NCBI GenBank assembly: GCA_000442125.1
Contig: KE546968.1
Coordinates: 1,707,795 to 1,771,794 of the forward strand
Direction: 5' to 3'
DNA: 64,000 nucleotides
From: Opeltia flavorubescens
Lineage: Eukaryota > Ascomycota > Lecanoromycetes > Teloschistales > Teloschistaceae
Within the stretch, counting starts at the first letter, position 1; every line of letters begins with the position of its first letter. Shown here piece by piece: positions 1 to 12,399 of this stretch. The translations under genes were made by a program, and so were the position numbers. The notes under the pieces were generated by a model. It made no database searches. It saw only the letters and a list, made by a program, of their open reading frames with translations, and was not told where the DNA came from.

Positions 1-872
1 GCGGAGTATCCCAAATCTGACCAATCTTGTGAGCTTGTGACCACCCACTTTCCCCCACTGTCCCTTGAGATTGGCTCTTCAATTTGCTGATATATCTTTG
101 GACAAGCAAGACCTTGAAGCAGCCGTCTTTTACTTTGACCGAGATGCATACTGTTGATCGTTTGATTCTCGGCATAATTGACATCACGCTGCAGCACGGT
201 CGGTCGCGTGCCACAGTACCTTCGCTAAGATGAGGAGTTGTAGCTCCCCTATCCAGGGTCTACTTCTTTCTAGACGGTATATATTGCATACTGAACTAAG
301 ACAGTCCGCAGTCATCTTTTAACCCCAACACTATTTTGACCACCCTTTACCATGATTCGCTCTCATCTAATCCTCTAGCGAGCACTATGCTCTTGCGCGG
401 CTGATTTTGATAATCTCGTTCATTCTTGCCGAGATGGTGTAGGATTAACCTTCAGAAGTTCCATCATCTCATTTTTGTCCTGGAGAAAGAGTATGAGCGC
501 CAGAAAGACTGTCACTTGCTCTAGTAGAGGATCATCTTGGCATGCGAAGAGAGTCTTTTGTACCTTATACAAAACGAGAAGCAGTGAGGGCTACAATGGT
601 CTTGTATCAGATGTCACTGCCGTGGACGGGTGATCACCGCCTGAAATTCGGAACCTTCCGAGCGGCAAAGGATCATGCCGCCCATCACATGCATGGCATG
701 CAGTCGCATCTTGCCATCCTGAGAGCGCAGATGTAAGGACCTAGGATCTTCAGAGCTTATGTAAACCCGCGCAGAGAATGGGAAGACAGACCCTTTCACT
801 GCCATATCCCTCTTTATTCCCAATTCTCGACGTTTATCCTCTGTATATGATATACTACAAATTCTCCTCCAG
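1..872. other. Intergenic, no gene seen
   Basis: I see no coding region with recognisable domains here; open frames are short and overlap each other on both strands. The last 100 bases should contain the promoter and 5' leader of the receptor gene that starts at 873. Confidence 0.5.
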
Positions 873-2161
873 ATGACGCAACCATCCTCAACGAGCCTTA
901 CATATCAGCAAGCGCATGTCAAGGATGATCGACGAGGCGGAATCATAGTTGTCATTATCTTGACTCTGATCTTCGCCTACTCAGCAGTTTCTTTGAGATA
1001 TCTCTCTCGCCGTCTTGCAGGTACCTCATTTGGAGCGGATGATGGATGGATATGTGGTTCCCTGGTCGCGAAAATGTCGACTCCATAAATACGAGAATCT
1101 AGCTGAGGCTTGTAGGCTCTCGTAACCGCCAACGCTGCTGGCTTTTCCACGATGGTGCACTACGGATTCGGCCAACATGCTATACTTGTTAGGGACGCCA
1201 GAGCATTAGTTATTGTAAGTACAAATGCCTTGACCACGTTAATGCTTATGGGAGTGACTTTTCTCACAGTCGACGACAATCGCAGCTATATTCTACCACA
1301 CTGCGAATTTTTCAATCAAGATTTCAATTCTTTTCCTTTACCGTCGAATTTTCCCTTCTCGCCGATTGAGATACGTCTTGATTGCTGTTGGAACATTTGC
1401 CTTGAGTCAATGTATGACATTCAGCATAATCACGATTTTTCACTGCATCCCGATCGCAGCTTTGTGGACTCCAGATCTCGATGCCAAATGTGTAAATTAC
1501 GCTACATCGAGTTTTGTCTCGGGCATTCTCAATGTCATTACTGATATCCTCATACTGGCTTCACCGATGCATGCCGTATGGCACCTCAACGTTTCGAAGG
1601 CCCGAAGGAGACTCATCACGGCGACATTCATCCTCGGTGGAATGTAAGTTGGTCCGAGTATCTGTGAATTATTCGTCGCTTACAACTATAAATAGTGTAT
1701 CCATCATCAGCATCATCAGGTTGCCATACATTCGCACTTTCGGAGAAGGGGAAGACCAACCTTGTAAGTCACTCTTCCTCAAATAATATATTGCGGCCCT
1801 AAAATATATGCTTCGAAAATCAGATAAAGACGTTCCTGCGGCCGAGCTCAGCGTTTTGGAAAACGGTATCGGTACACTCGCCGCTTGTCTACCAATTTAC
1901 AGACCTATCTACAATAATTTCTTTCGCAAGAAACCATCTACAACCCATTCGAGGACATATGGGCAGCTTCTGGAAGGTCAGCCTTCCATCAGCACGGGAC
2001 TGACCGACAAGCGATTGACTCGGGTCGCGGTACCGAGTAGATCTACTTCGGGTCAGGAGGAAGGAATACACCATTCCACGGATGAAGAGATTGGCACTGG
2101 TATTATAATCACCAGGGAATTTTCTATTGCAGGTTCAGCCCGGGAATACCCTCAGCGATGA
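873..2161 (+). CDS. PTH11-type integral membrane receptor (fungal rhodopsin-like domain)
   Basis: Five exons, 873-1064, 1116-1214, 1270-1643, 1696-1763 and 1824-2161, join in frame to a 356-residue protein; introns are 51-60 nt. The first donor (gtcgcg) is weak but joins GSL to ALVTANAAG in frame. The product has the layout of the fungal seven-helix family that includes PTH11 and SC1-like proteins: a short N-terminus, a helix at about 22-45, the DDGW segment after helix 1, the NFSIKISILFLYRRIF segment, a long helix pair around ALSQCMTFSIITIFHCIP, and a last helix in ENGIGTLAACLP followed by a basic, hydrophilic tail of about 85 residues. Family members sit in the plasma membrane; PTH11 itself senses surface cues in a plant pathogen, but most paralogues have no known ligand. 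The domain call is firm; a specific role cannot be given. Confidence 0.88.
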
Positions 2162-3419
2162 AGAAGTCTTGTGGTTGTTACCTGCTACCCTTTCGCTACA
2201 CAGGAACATTAAGGAATAACTTCAAATCTCGATAACTAGATGACTCAAGTACCGGAACATTACCGGAATATGAGCTTTGTAAACATAAGTAATACCGAAA
2301 GAAAACTTTGGTCGCTGCCACAATTGAGATCTTGCGAATACTAGTTCCCACAGCAAGTTTCTTACCCTCAAGATTGGCTACATGTCCGATCGAGCTTGAA
2401 AATTCGTCATAAGATGCTTGAGGTATCAAATAAGTCAATAAAGAGTCTGATTCATAAGTTCTGAGTTTTTCAATCTCTACACTTTACTTCCTCCTGGCAC
2501 GGCCCCCCACTCCCCTTCCCTTTTCCCGGAAGAATAACGCCAACTTGATCTGAAGAAACCCATCCGCATCGTAACGATGACCGTCGCTGATGATCATAAC
2601 TATCCCATCCTTGGCCACAGATGGCACTCAAAAGCTTGACACCGCATCGCTACCACGGCTTCACTCCTGGTTTTAGTGCCGTGGCCAGGGATGNGAAAGA
2701 GTTCCCCCCGTCCTCCTCCTCTATCCCTTCTCCTCTCCCTCACGGCTTCCAAAACGCTTTTCATGCTCGTTGCTCCATTTACCATGCTTGCTTCCCTCCT
2801 CCGTTCTGTCTGATATCTGTTCCTTCCCTCCGCCGGGCTTTCCACTATTTATCCTATACCTCTCTCTTGAAGCTTCTTGACCTTTCTACTTCCTCTCCCT
2901 ATTCGGTGTTTCCATCTCCATCTCCATCTCCCGCCCCTACTTCCTCGGAGATAGATATGAGATCCTAACCTCGGACATTTGGTTTGAACGGTGACGAGCG
3001 ATTATCAAGAATAAGAGTAAACTATTCATTTGTCTGATTACGCACCATCTTGGAGAACGAGAAGACAAAGGTAGGGCTGGAGAGTCGGGAGAAGAAGACT
3101 GGTACGAGTGCTGAGTCCCGGAGGTTTTTCTGCATTGTGTAGAAGTATCATGAGTAGCAAGGAATCTATGAAAGGTTAATAAAAACGTATGGATTAAATG
3201 ATTAAGAAAATACTGTATAGTCAGCCTGTTTCTTCCTCCTCTTCTCTCTCTCTCTCTCTCCCTCTCGAGCAGCCCCCTTTCCCGGATTGAGAAAAGAATT
3301 TCTCATATCGAGCAAAGCAGGATATCACCATCCCTCACACCACAACCCAACCCCCCTCCCCATCCCTCCCCCCTACAGCTTCCCCCCTTCCCTCCTCCTC
3401 CCCCTTCCCCATCCCCTTC
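2162..3419. other. Intergenic, pyrimidine-rich tracts
   Basis: No recognisable gene. It has C/T-rich runs on the + strand around 2700-2945 and 3230-3420, a CT microsatellite near 3243-3264, and one undetermined base at 2694. The C/T-rich stretch next to 3420 is the 3' flank of the oxidase gene on the minus strand. Confidence 0.5.
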
Positions 3420-4881
3420 TCAATCATCAACCAAATCCCTCATCTCCCTCCTCGGCTCATTCGCATTCTCCGGCAAGCCCTCTAAACTCCGATCCCATTC
3501 CCACCTCTTCCTTTCTTCCTCCGTCAACTGACTATCGAGCATTCGACACACGTATTCCCCAAGTATAGGTAGGAACTTCCAGTCGTGGAAGGAGCCGCCG
3601 GTTGCTATGTAGAGGTTTTGGGATAGGGGGTGAGGGGTGATGTACCAGTTGTCGTCGGGGGTGTGGGCATCCCTGTGAGGTGGGTTAGAAGTGTGTGGAG
3701 AATCTGGGAGGGAGTTTCTTGTACGTACCAGCACATCCGAAACGAAGTCGGGGATAAATTTCCCGCTTCTTTCGAGCCATAGACCCCCTTTGCTACGATG
3801 TCGATTTCTTCTTTCAATATGCTGGAAGGGAATTCCGAGGGGTCAGTCCATTGCGATTTCGATGGTACAGTTAGTGGGATTGAGATAGATTGATTGGACG
3901 CTTCGTGTCTGATCGTATTTTTGAAGGGGACGTCGCGGATGAATTTCATTTGGCCGGAGGGGGTGATGGGCATTGTTTCGCCTGTTCTGTTCGTTAGTTT
4001 GATTGCTTGCTGAGAGATTTCTTTGATTCTGTGATTGATTGGGGACTCAATGATGGATATCATTCATTACCTTGCGTAACTCCGTCATCAAACACAAAAA
4101 CCGGTAGATGCTTATACTTCTCCCTCTGCTCCTCGGTCACATCGACCGCTGCCTCACATACCGCAGCAGCGGTAATCCGACGACCGACTTGCAGCTCAGG
4201 CTTCTCGGGTACGCTGTCAGCAATTAATTCCGCGGTCCCGGCGCCGGTGGACAGGATGATGTGGTCGGCAGGAAAGACCTGCCCATCCGTTGTCCGCACC
4301 CCTTTGCAACGGTGTCCAGAATCATCCATTATAAGTTCAGAGATAGAGGCGGCAACATATCTCACTCCATTCTCCACCGCAGCCTTGATCGTAGCCTCAA
4401 GCGCCCTCGCAGCTTCCGCCCACCCGGAAAGCGGATTCCAATACACCTCGTCCGTGTGACTGAAATCCCCCTCCGCAAACAACCCGTCAAACCTCGTCTT
4501 CATCTCCACTGGATCGAAAACCTCAGCTTCGTACTCCACACCAAGTTTCTTGAAATTCTCAATTATTCTCTTGCCTAAACTTTTGACGCCGGGTTTTATC
4601 GTTATCATCCCGCTTTTGTGGAAGTAGGGTTTGAACAGCGGGTCGTTGTTCCAGCGCGAGAGGGTTTCGATGCCGAGTCTGCAGTAGAAGATGTCGGTGT
4701 AGTCGGCGCGAACGGCTTTGTTGATGTCATGGGATGCTGCAATGGGGCAGGGGAAGGGCAAGCGATCGATGAGGAGGATTGAAGAGGAGGGTTTTTGGCG
4801 AGAGAGGTGGAGGGCTGTGGATGCGCCGAACACACCGGCGCCGATGATGAGGTAGTCGGCTTTGGTGGTGGGAGTAGACAT
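3420..4881 (-). CDS. FAD-dependent fructosyl amine oxidase (amadoriase)-like
   Basis: Exons, in coding order on the minus strand, are 4071-4881, 3729-3981 and 3420-3672, giving 438 residues, the usual size of fungal amadoriases. The N-terminus has the dinucleotide-binding GAGVFG at 14-19 (G14, G16, G19). Residues after it resemble amadoriases (NNDPLFKPYFHKSGMI). Cys354 in RMCW lies where this family and monomeric sarcosine oxidase attach FAD covalently. It is followed by DAHTPDDNWYITPHP and GGSFHDWKFLP, the C-terminal FAD-binding block. Known relatives oxidise fructosyl amino acids or other secondary amines, releasing H2O2; exact substrate is not readable. The C-terminus (LVDD) lacks a peroxisomal SKL-type signal, so a cytosolic enzyme is likely. 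It could instead be a saccharopine- or sarcosine-oxidase-type member. Confidence 0.9.
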
Positions 4882-6729
4882 TATCGTTTTCTAGGTTCAT
4901 GAATTTGACAGCAGTAAGTTTGCTCATACATTGGATGAGGAGTTCCAATACCCTAAGGCTTTCGTTCTAACGATTTCGTTTTTCGTTTATCTTGTTCTAG
5001 TGCTGTTTGATGAGGACGAGAGGTTTGAGAGCTAGGTACTTTGGATTGTGAAACGTGGGGTTTCCGGTGAGGGGATGTTAGCGACATGCATTATGACCGA
5101 ATTTTGCAGGTACCGAACGTTCAGACTTCTGCATCATCGAACAACTCGGCGACAGAATTTTCAATAGTCAGATTTGTGAAAGTACTCTCTAGATCCCAAC
5201 ATGAGATTGCATAGTTCCAGATTTGAAGGCATGAGAAATCAAGTTAGATAGCACGGCCAGCGCTGTTCAATATTGTCAATGCCACGCTCTTCCGTAGGGT
5301 GTCTCCACGGTGTTTTTCAAGACAGCAGGATTATCAGACATCGAAGAGAGAGATGTCGGTATCAGCATCAAAGCCGATTGGCATAGAGATCACAAGCAAC
5401 TTTAGATTGTATCACCCCACGACCATATCAATACATTAGCTCAAACATCAGCTCATTGATATCGTCAGTGCAGCTACTTGTAAGAGAAATCTATTAGAAG
5501 TTTTTGAAGAAAGGCGAAAGATATTCCGAGAAAAGAAAAGGCCAGGTGGAATCAATTCGACTTACTGCTGAACCCTCGACTACAGGGGAGATTAAGGATT
5601 TTCATCAGAAAAGAGGATATAGTAAACAAAAGTTCCACCTAGGCTACGTGAATTTCTGTCATGCTTTGAGTAGGGAGTGTTATCAAAGTTTGTAACGACA
5701 TGCACGATTACTGAGCCAAACGGAGATCTGAACATCCCGAAGAAATCCCGAAGCTAGGCTAGAGTACTTTGGGGCATTTTCTGCACATAATCTCCAACGC
5801 AAGAGCCAGCTTGGCTGCCATCTTGGCTGCTTGGGTTAGCAAAAACCTCTGGTGTGCGCTCTTTCTTCTATCCTCTGATAGAGTATTAGCCGGCATGAAT
5901 GTCACTTTCATGAATACGCATCCTATACTCGTGGTATTGAAATACCTTGGCCAAGAATTCATCGCAACAGATGCCGTCTTCAACCGCTTTAAAATTGATC
6001 ACCATTGTAGATCCTAGTAGTGCTTACTGGATCAAGCTGTCATTTTGATCCGGCATGTTGAGTCGTAATTCCCCGTCTACCAGTATTGAGTAACTCAATC
6101 AGAGAGGACTGCACCAAGTGGAGTGAACATCGCATTGCTGTTCTCAGTCTATGCGATACATCGACATGTCGAAGATGGGCAATGGAGTCAATTTGATTCA
6201 TCAATGGCCTCCAAATCGCGGTCGAAGAAAGTGCAGGGTTAGGGAATATTACTCAAGCACCACCACCACCATGCAGGCTTGATCGACAATGCACCCCACC
6301 ACACCGAGCACACCATCTGCACAACCGACCAGGATCCAACGCTGCTCTCCCCAATACCAGAACTTGCTGATAACACATCGCGAGCCGTGTGGTTGTCGGT
6401 GGTTAGAGCAGCCGATCCTTTTCCCTTCTTGCGAATTGAAGGATGCTTATTGCAGCGTGCATACCACAGGCGTACCAAGATCCTGGAGCGCTGAATGCAC
6501 ATCACGGTTGTAGCGACTACTCACCGTGATGCCGGATCTTCACGGATTTTCGTTCGGAGAATTTTCGCATTTCGTCCCGTTGTATTTGTAGAGACCCTCG
6601 AGCTCCTGTTTCGTTGCTCCATTGATGTAAGTGCTACCGCAAAGGGTTGATCTATAGACTGTAGATTGCGCGCTTGCGCTGAATCGTCGGACCATCGAAT
6701 TTGTGAGTTGGATTTGTTGAGTGAAGATA
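4882..6729. other. Intergenic, no gene seen
   Basis: About 1.85 kb between divergent oxidase and transporter genes. Short overlapping open frames exist (for example 5759-6017 and 6239-6513) but none shows a domain, plausible splice partner or signal peptide. I see no RNA gene or repeat. Confidence 0.45.
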
Positions 6730-8655
6730 ATGAATCTGTACGGTCTTTTCAAGGATGATGGGGATGAAGCGTCAAGAGGAGGCGAACGTGTACCTGGGAC
6801 CGAGATTCTACTTGATCAAGCAGACGAGTCTCAGCGCATCCTGGTCCCTCAGCCATCTGATGACCCTTGTGACCCGTTGGTAAGCTTTTCACGGTCCAAT
6901 ATCAAAGTGCATGGTTATAGCAGGATTATCGCAAAGGCGCGACTGACGAAGAGCTGTACAGAATTGGAACTCTTTCTGGAAGGCAACGACAACCGCGTCG
7001 GTAACATTCATGTCTTTCGCGCAAGGATTTGGACCATTGGCCATTGCGCCGATGTTTCCGGAGCTGGCAAAAGAATTTGACTCAGACCTGTCGAGCGTGG
7101 TTCAATTTACGGGAGTGTCTATCCTCGTCCTAGGTTTCAGCAACTTCTTCTGGTATCGTTCTGCTCAACTTCCTCCTGTGATGTGGATCAGCTCTAATGA
7201 TGTTTCCCACTGATAGGATACCGTTGAGCTCGAACTTTGGGCGCCGACCTGCCTTGCTCGCATCGACACTTGTTTCGCTCGTGAGTTCAATCTGGAAAGC
7301 CAAAGCGACGACGTACAGTAGCTTCATGGGTGCGTGTGTGCTCAATGGTCTTGGTTCCGGGCCGGGTGAGGTACGATGGTCCCAACCAAAGAACGAGTTT
7401 CGGTGCTGAGCTTTTCCAGACTCTGCAGCCCCAGATCATAACGGATTATGTCTTCCTTCATGACCGAGGAAAATATAGCACATTGTACTTCGCATCATAC
7501 TTTGGCTCTTTGAATGTAAAGCCGCCGTTTCCTTTGGGAAGTTCTGTCGCATGCTGATGTAGATTCAGCTTTCACCTGTAGTCGCTGGTTTGTTAGCACA
7601 GCATGGTAGCTGGCGGAATTTCTGGTGGCTGAATGTGGGGTTGCTGGGGTTGAGCTTGGTAATTTCCATATTCGCTTTCCCGGAGACAAGATGGCAACGC
7701 TCTCCTCAATTGCGAGGCCTCGATCAATCGCCAAGTACCGACGAAAAGATAGATGAGACCGCGGAGACCAAGGAAATAGCATCCTCTGTGGAGCCGAGAA
7801 CCCCAAGTCCAGGAGATGAAGAGAAGATGAAGACGGGAATCTTGAAAGGGCACCCCCGGAAGACTCAGTTCTCTCTCTACACCATAGCGCCTGACCCAAT
7901 TCGAGGTCTTCTTCGAGACTTCCTGGCACCGTTTTACCTGCTGACATTCCCGATTGTGGTCTTTGCGGCCTTTATTGTATCTTGGAGTGCTTCGTCCTTC
8001 CTCATGGTCAATCTGACCCAAGCTCAAGCCTTTTCGGAGGAACCGTACAAGTTCAGTGCGCAGAAGATTGGTTTCTTCAACCTAGCGGTTGTAGCTGGAC
8101 AGCTCATTGGCATGGCGACGGCGGGACCGATTATAGATCGTATCAGCATGTGGTCAACGAAGCGCAATCATGGAGTTCGAGAAGCTGAGATGCGCTTGCC
8201 AGCGATGATTCCTTTTGTGCTGATAATGATGCTTGGCAACTTTATCGTCGGATTCGGGTATGATCATGAGTGGAATTGGAAGGTATGGTCGTCGTGTTGG
8301 AATTCAAGTTGGAGCAGGTATTGACCCCAATTCTTAGGCAATCGTCGTCGTAGGCTACGCATGTGCTGGGATCCAGGTCGCCGCACTCCCGGCTATTGCA
8401 TCAACTTACGCGATCGACTCGTACAAGCCTGCCACCGGCTCCATCTTCGTCACGATCACGGTCGTGAAGAACCTCTGGGGTTACGGGCTTTCCAAATTCG
8501 TAACGGAATGGAGTGAAGCAGATGGCTTTCTGGCTCCAATAATGACGAATATGAGCTTGACGGTTCTTTGGTGCCTTTTCGGCATTTTGTTCCGGTGGAA
8601 AGGGAAGAAGCTCAGGTACTTGACCAGGCATTCAAAAGTACATGACGGTGTGTAG
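6730..8655 (+). CDS. MFS transporter, drug:H+ antiporter (DHA1/HOL1-like)
   Basis: Six exons, 6730-6879, 6962-7152, 7217-7370, 7420-7515, 7569-8282 and 8338-8655, give 540 residues. The start is the first ATG after an in-frame stop at 6718. The pattern matches fungal 12-helix major facilitator proteins: a hydrophilic N-terminus ending in DPL-NW at the first splice, the helix-1/2 segment FAQGFGPLAIAPMFPELAKEF, the loop 2-3 motif FGRRP, the NGLGSGPGE motif of helix 4-5, LHDRGKY, SWRNFWWLN, and a long central loop (about residues 245-310). The last exon carries YACAGIQVAALPAIASTYAIDSY and the final two helices. Family members export drugs, polyamines or small metabolites by proton antiport at the plasma membrane. 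Substrate cannot be inferred. All junctions restore frame and no break is seen. Confidence 0.92.
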
Positions 8656-10412
8656 TTACCGTTGATAGAGACATCAATCTAACCCTAAACTGTGCAACTC
8701 GCAGTAGGATCCTTGTGGTACTTGTTTTCCCAGGAGGAAGTCGTGCTGTGTCGCCTCTGGACTGATTATCCTCCTACCCTTCGTGAGAAGGAGGAATATG
8801 CTTGAAAAGACGATGACAATAGCAGCGACTTGATTAGTCAATTTTGGTCGCCAAGAGTTGCCCAAAAACAACATTAGTGGCTTGGCATGTTGCTGGTGGA
8901 CAATATTTCCAATGCTTTTATCTTGCGGGTTTGCCTTTGGAAGGTGGTCAGATCATACGGAAGCTGGGCTGTTGTTGCGACCCTTCTAACCAGCACAATC
9001 CTTTCGTAACGTGTTGGACAACGATGGACTGGAGAGCCTACGCTAATCGAGAGTGGCTGCGACGGTCATCCAAAAGCGCCGGGTACCGCATAAGCACGAC
9101 GCCAGTAAGTGCCTGTCTGTCATCCCCATCGATTCTAATAGGAGATTAGAGTTTACGCCATTGACATCTGTACCAAACATCAGCCACACACAAGTCTGGG
9201 GAACAGAAGGTTGGGTTACTTCCACCGCAGGAGCCTTTCCATGTTCAGCAATACGGCCATACCTACCCCACCATACGGCACGTACCGTGCCTTGTGGCTG
9301 CCAACGGATTCAGCTGGTGTCCCTGTCGAATGAAAACTTCTGGCACTTTTAGTTGGGTTCTTCCCTTTGCTAGCGAGGTTCTAGTCGCACAACGGTATTT
9401 CAGGCACGGACGTGGATCGATCGCCCACAATGAACAAGAACGGATGCCTTCCATGTCCACCATCAAGGCAGTGACCGGAAATCTTTGACGGCATCACCAC
9501 CACTGGTGATTTTAAAGGTTTAGCCTCGTGTCCGAAGAAGTATAGCAATGAAGTTGTGGTAGCTGAATCTGGGGTCTAGTGGAAGGTGGTCAGATTGTTC
9601 TACTGCTTCAAAAATTTCTCGTTTAATCGATGCGCCACAGCGCTTGTACGTCCTGTACGTGCGGATACAGTACCCTGCTCCGATTTAAGCTTTGCTCGCA
9701 TAACAGTGATCGACTTTGCTTACACATGGAAGCAGGAACCGTTCGCAATTTTTCGACTGTATCCCTACGCAAATCATTTCACGAAATCCGAAGATTTCTT
9801 ACCGCAAACGATCAATGTCTAGCAGAAGGCATCCTTTCTGTCCTTATCTAAGACTCGGACGACGCCTTCCCGCCAGAGGTCTAATGTTTCATCGGGGCTT
9901 TTTTCCCTCTCCTCCACGCTACGCCACTGTCTGCAGCAACGGCAGAAGAGCTCGATGCACGGAACCAATAGGAGTTTCGGACTTTTGAATCTCCGTTCTC
10001 TCCAGACTTGAAGCTGCAGTCAGGATGTGGGGTCTAGACAATCTGCAGGTCCCGTCGATGCCTTCGAATAGAAGTTACTGTGTATGGACCACGTCACTCG
10101 CTCACCTCGAACGCTACTGTCAACCAAGAGACACGGTTGATGGTGAACGCCCTTTCGTCAATCAGCAGCTGACTAGGCCTTTCTTTCCTATTTGGTTGCA
10201 ATCGCACTTCCATCAAACACCATTCAGGTTTAGCAGCGATCATCATGACCGTTTTGAGGGTTGCCATTATGTCTGAAATGATCGTTGTCTGGCCGATGAT
10301 CGTTTCTTGGTCTCGACCGTTGCCGGATTGACTTTTCTCCTACTGAAGCGCCATGGCTAGCTGTTCTTACGAAAGACACCCACCTTGGTCAAGTGTGGAG
10401 CCGTTCTTGGAG
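8656..10412. other. Intergenic, no gene seen
   Basis: Open frames of up to about 100 codons (9053-9352, 9716-9988) overlap frames on other strands and lack any recognisable domain, so I do not call them. No repeats or RNA genes were recognised. Confidence 0.45.
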
Positions 10413-10419
10413 GATATAA
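10413..10419 (+). promoter_or_regulatory. TATA-like box of the peroxygenase gene
   Basis: A gatataa element lies about 95 bases before the ATG at 10514, a normal distance for an inducible fungal secreted-enzyme gene. It is called by position and sequence only. Confidence 0.35.
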
Positions 10420-10513
10420 GAGACCGCGGGAGAGGCCTCAAGATCAGAAGTTTGAGTTTTCTTGTCTTATATATCCAGGCGAAGGTGATTTGTCAAAGAC
10501 ATCACACAGCAAG

Positions 10514-11809
10514 ATGCGTTCACTCCTTGTAGCCGCCGTGTGGACGGTGTCTACGGTGGCATTCCCTTTTGTCGCCGACATGCCCGGTATAGACACCTCA
10601 ATGCTTCCCAAAGCCAGACGTTCACCACACGACAAACGTCAGTCGACCTGTCCCTTCAACTCAAACCACCCAGGAGCGGCTCCGTACAACGCAAAGTACC
10701 CCTATACTGGAGCCAAGAACGGTCTTCCTGGCACAGGTGTCGGGGGTATCAAGGTCCCTGCCGATGGTGATACCGCCCATGCATTTGAAGCTCCAGGGCC
10801 CAACGATATCCGTGGCCCATGTCCTGGTTTGAATGCTGCTGCCAATCATCACTTCCTTAGCCATGACGGCATCACCACGTTCAATGAACTGGTAGACATG
10901 CAGCAGAATCTCTACAATGCTGGCTACGACTTGTCGGTTGTTTTGGCAACCATTGGTGTAGCTCTTACCGGCGACGTCGTGACCCAGAAGGTATCCATTG
11001 GTTGTGATGCAACAAGTCGGACCTCTGCTGCTGGGTCTGTGCTTGGACCTGAGATTGGTCTTGACGGTCACAACGTGAGTGTTACTTGAGATCCACGCAG
11101 TATCCTACAGTGACTAATCCATGGACAGAAATTCGAAGCTGACGCATCCCTATCTCGCAACGACTTCTTCCTTGCCAACGGAGACGACTATAGCTTCAAC
11201 GGAACACTTTTCAAGGAAATGACAAACACGTGTGGAAATACCTTTGATCGTGACCATATGGCCCTGTATCGCTCTCAACGCTACGCACAATCCAAGGCCG
11301 ACAACGGGAATTTCTACTTCGGTCCAAAGCAAGTCCTGCTATATGGGGCCGCGTCTTTCCTCTACTCCCTCTTCCCTTCCCTCGGCAACGGTGGTGCCCC
11401 CGATCTCGCAACCCAGAAATACTTTTTCGGTGCCCAGGATGACGGCAACGGTGGTTATACCTTCAACAACCATGAACAAATCCCACCCAACTGGTACAAT
11501 CGCAAAACCTCGTTCAAGGGCCCGGAAGCGGCGCAAGAGATCGTGTCACTCTATCTCAAATACCCGGTCCTTTTTGGCGGGAATGCAGGGAAGGGTAACT
11601 TTAATACCGTTAGCTTTGGACCGATTGTCAATGGCCAGTGGACGCCCACGGTACAGAATGTGTGGTGCCTGGTCTATCAGATAGCCACGGAGAATGTACC
11701 GAGTAGCTTGACTGGGGTGTTGGTGTTGCCATTGCAGGTTGTGACTTGGTCGGTTGGGAAATTGAATCCGGTTTTCAAGAACAGTGGGTGTCCGTTGAAG
11801 ACTCTTTGA
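10514..11809 (+). CDS. Secreted heme-thiolate peroxygenase (UPO / chloroperoxidase family)
   Basis: Two exons, 10514-11074 and 11129-11809, give 413 residues. A signal peptide (about 1-17) is followed by a pro-region with basic sites at 35-36 (RR) and 41-42 (KR) suited to Kex2-type processing. The heme-ligand motif PCP is at 102-104 with Cys103, in RGPCPGLNAAANHHFLSHDG. The second exon opens with EADASLSRNDFF at about 190-201, the position of the family's acidic metal/heme-propionate motif, normally EGD; here the middle residue is Ala. Length fits the long group of unspecific peroxygenases. Relatives use H2O2 to oxygenate or halogenate aromatic and aliphatic compounds outside the cell. The two cysteines near the ends (Cys46 and the last Cys in SGCPLKTL) could form a disulfide. 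No break is seen. Confidence 0.92.
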
Positions 11810-12399
11810 GTATCTGGCATTGTATCGCGGCTAGAAAAGGGTTGGAAAAGGGTTGGAAAAGGGTTAGATACGGTGGTAGGCTACATCGATACACTATCTG
11901 AGTTGAGTACATGATAGGATGGCAAATTATATAGGATTAGCAATACACGAATACACGGGGTGTTTTGCCAAGTGATCTTAGGACACAAGAAGACTAGCGT
12001 GAACTGCCCTTGTCATTGGACAATTCGGCTGAGTAAGCTTGCATGTGATATCACTTAACCAAATGTTCCAACCTTTACACCACCATACCAGGCACCTAGT
12101 ATCACCGTACAATACCGCTAGCAAGCATGCAATTAGATGTATTGACGTCTATTTCAGTCGCTTCGGTATGTCATGCTACATCGAATTTGCCGCTCAGATA
12201 CCTCCAAGCCTTAACGAAGGCGCACGACTTTCACCGGAAAGGCAGCTCCTACTGAATGAAACGCTATTGTATACGACTATGCTTGTAGCACCGATTACTA
12301 ATTGCTGGTAAGTAATTTTACATTTTTCCGATTACGATTACAGTTGACATGGTTGTGCCAACCTCCATGTCGGTCATTCCACTTGGTCTTCTCCTGCTT
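11810..12399. other. 3' flank with a small tandem repeat
   Basis: Three copies of an 11-base GGGTTGGAAAA-like unit lie at about 11833-11866, just after the peroxygenase stop codon. Nothing else is recognisable. Confidence 0.5.

Noticed and set aside
2694-2694. Undetermined bases (here and near 46495)
   Set aside because: Assembly ambiguities in non-coding DNA, not a biological feature.
9053-9352. 99-codon open frame on + strand
   Set aside because: Starts inside unrelated sequence, has no recognisable motif, and other frames are equally open nearby.
3420-11809. Amadoriase, transporter and peroxygenase as a catabolic or biosynthetic cluster
   Set aside because: Genes are spaced by 1.8 kb gaps on both strands with no core synthase or shared motif seen; proximity alone is not enough.
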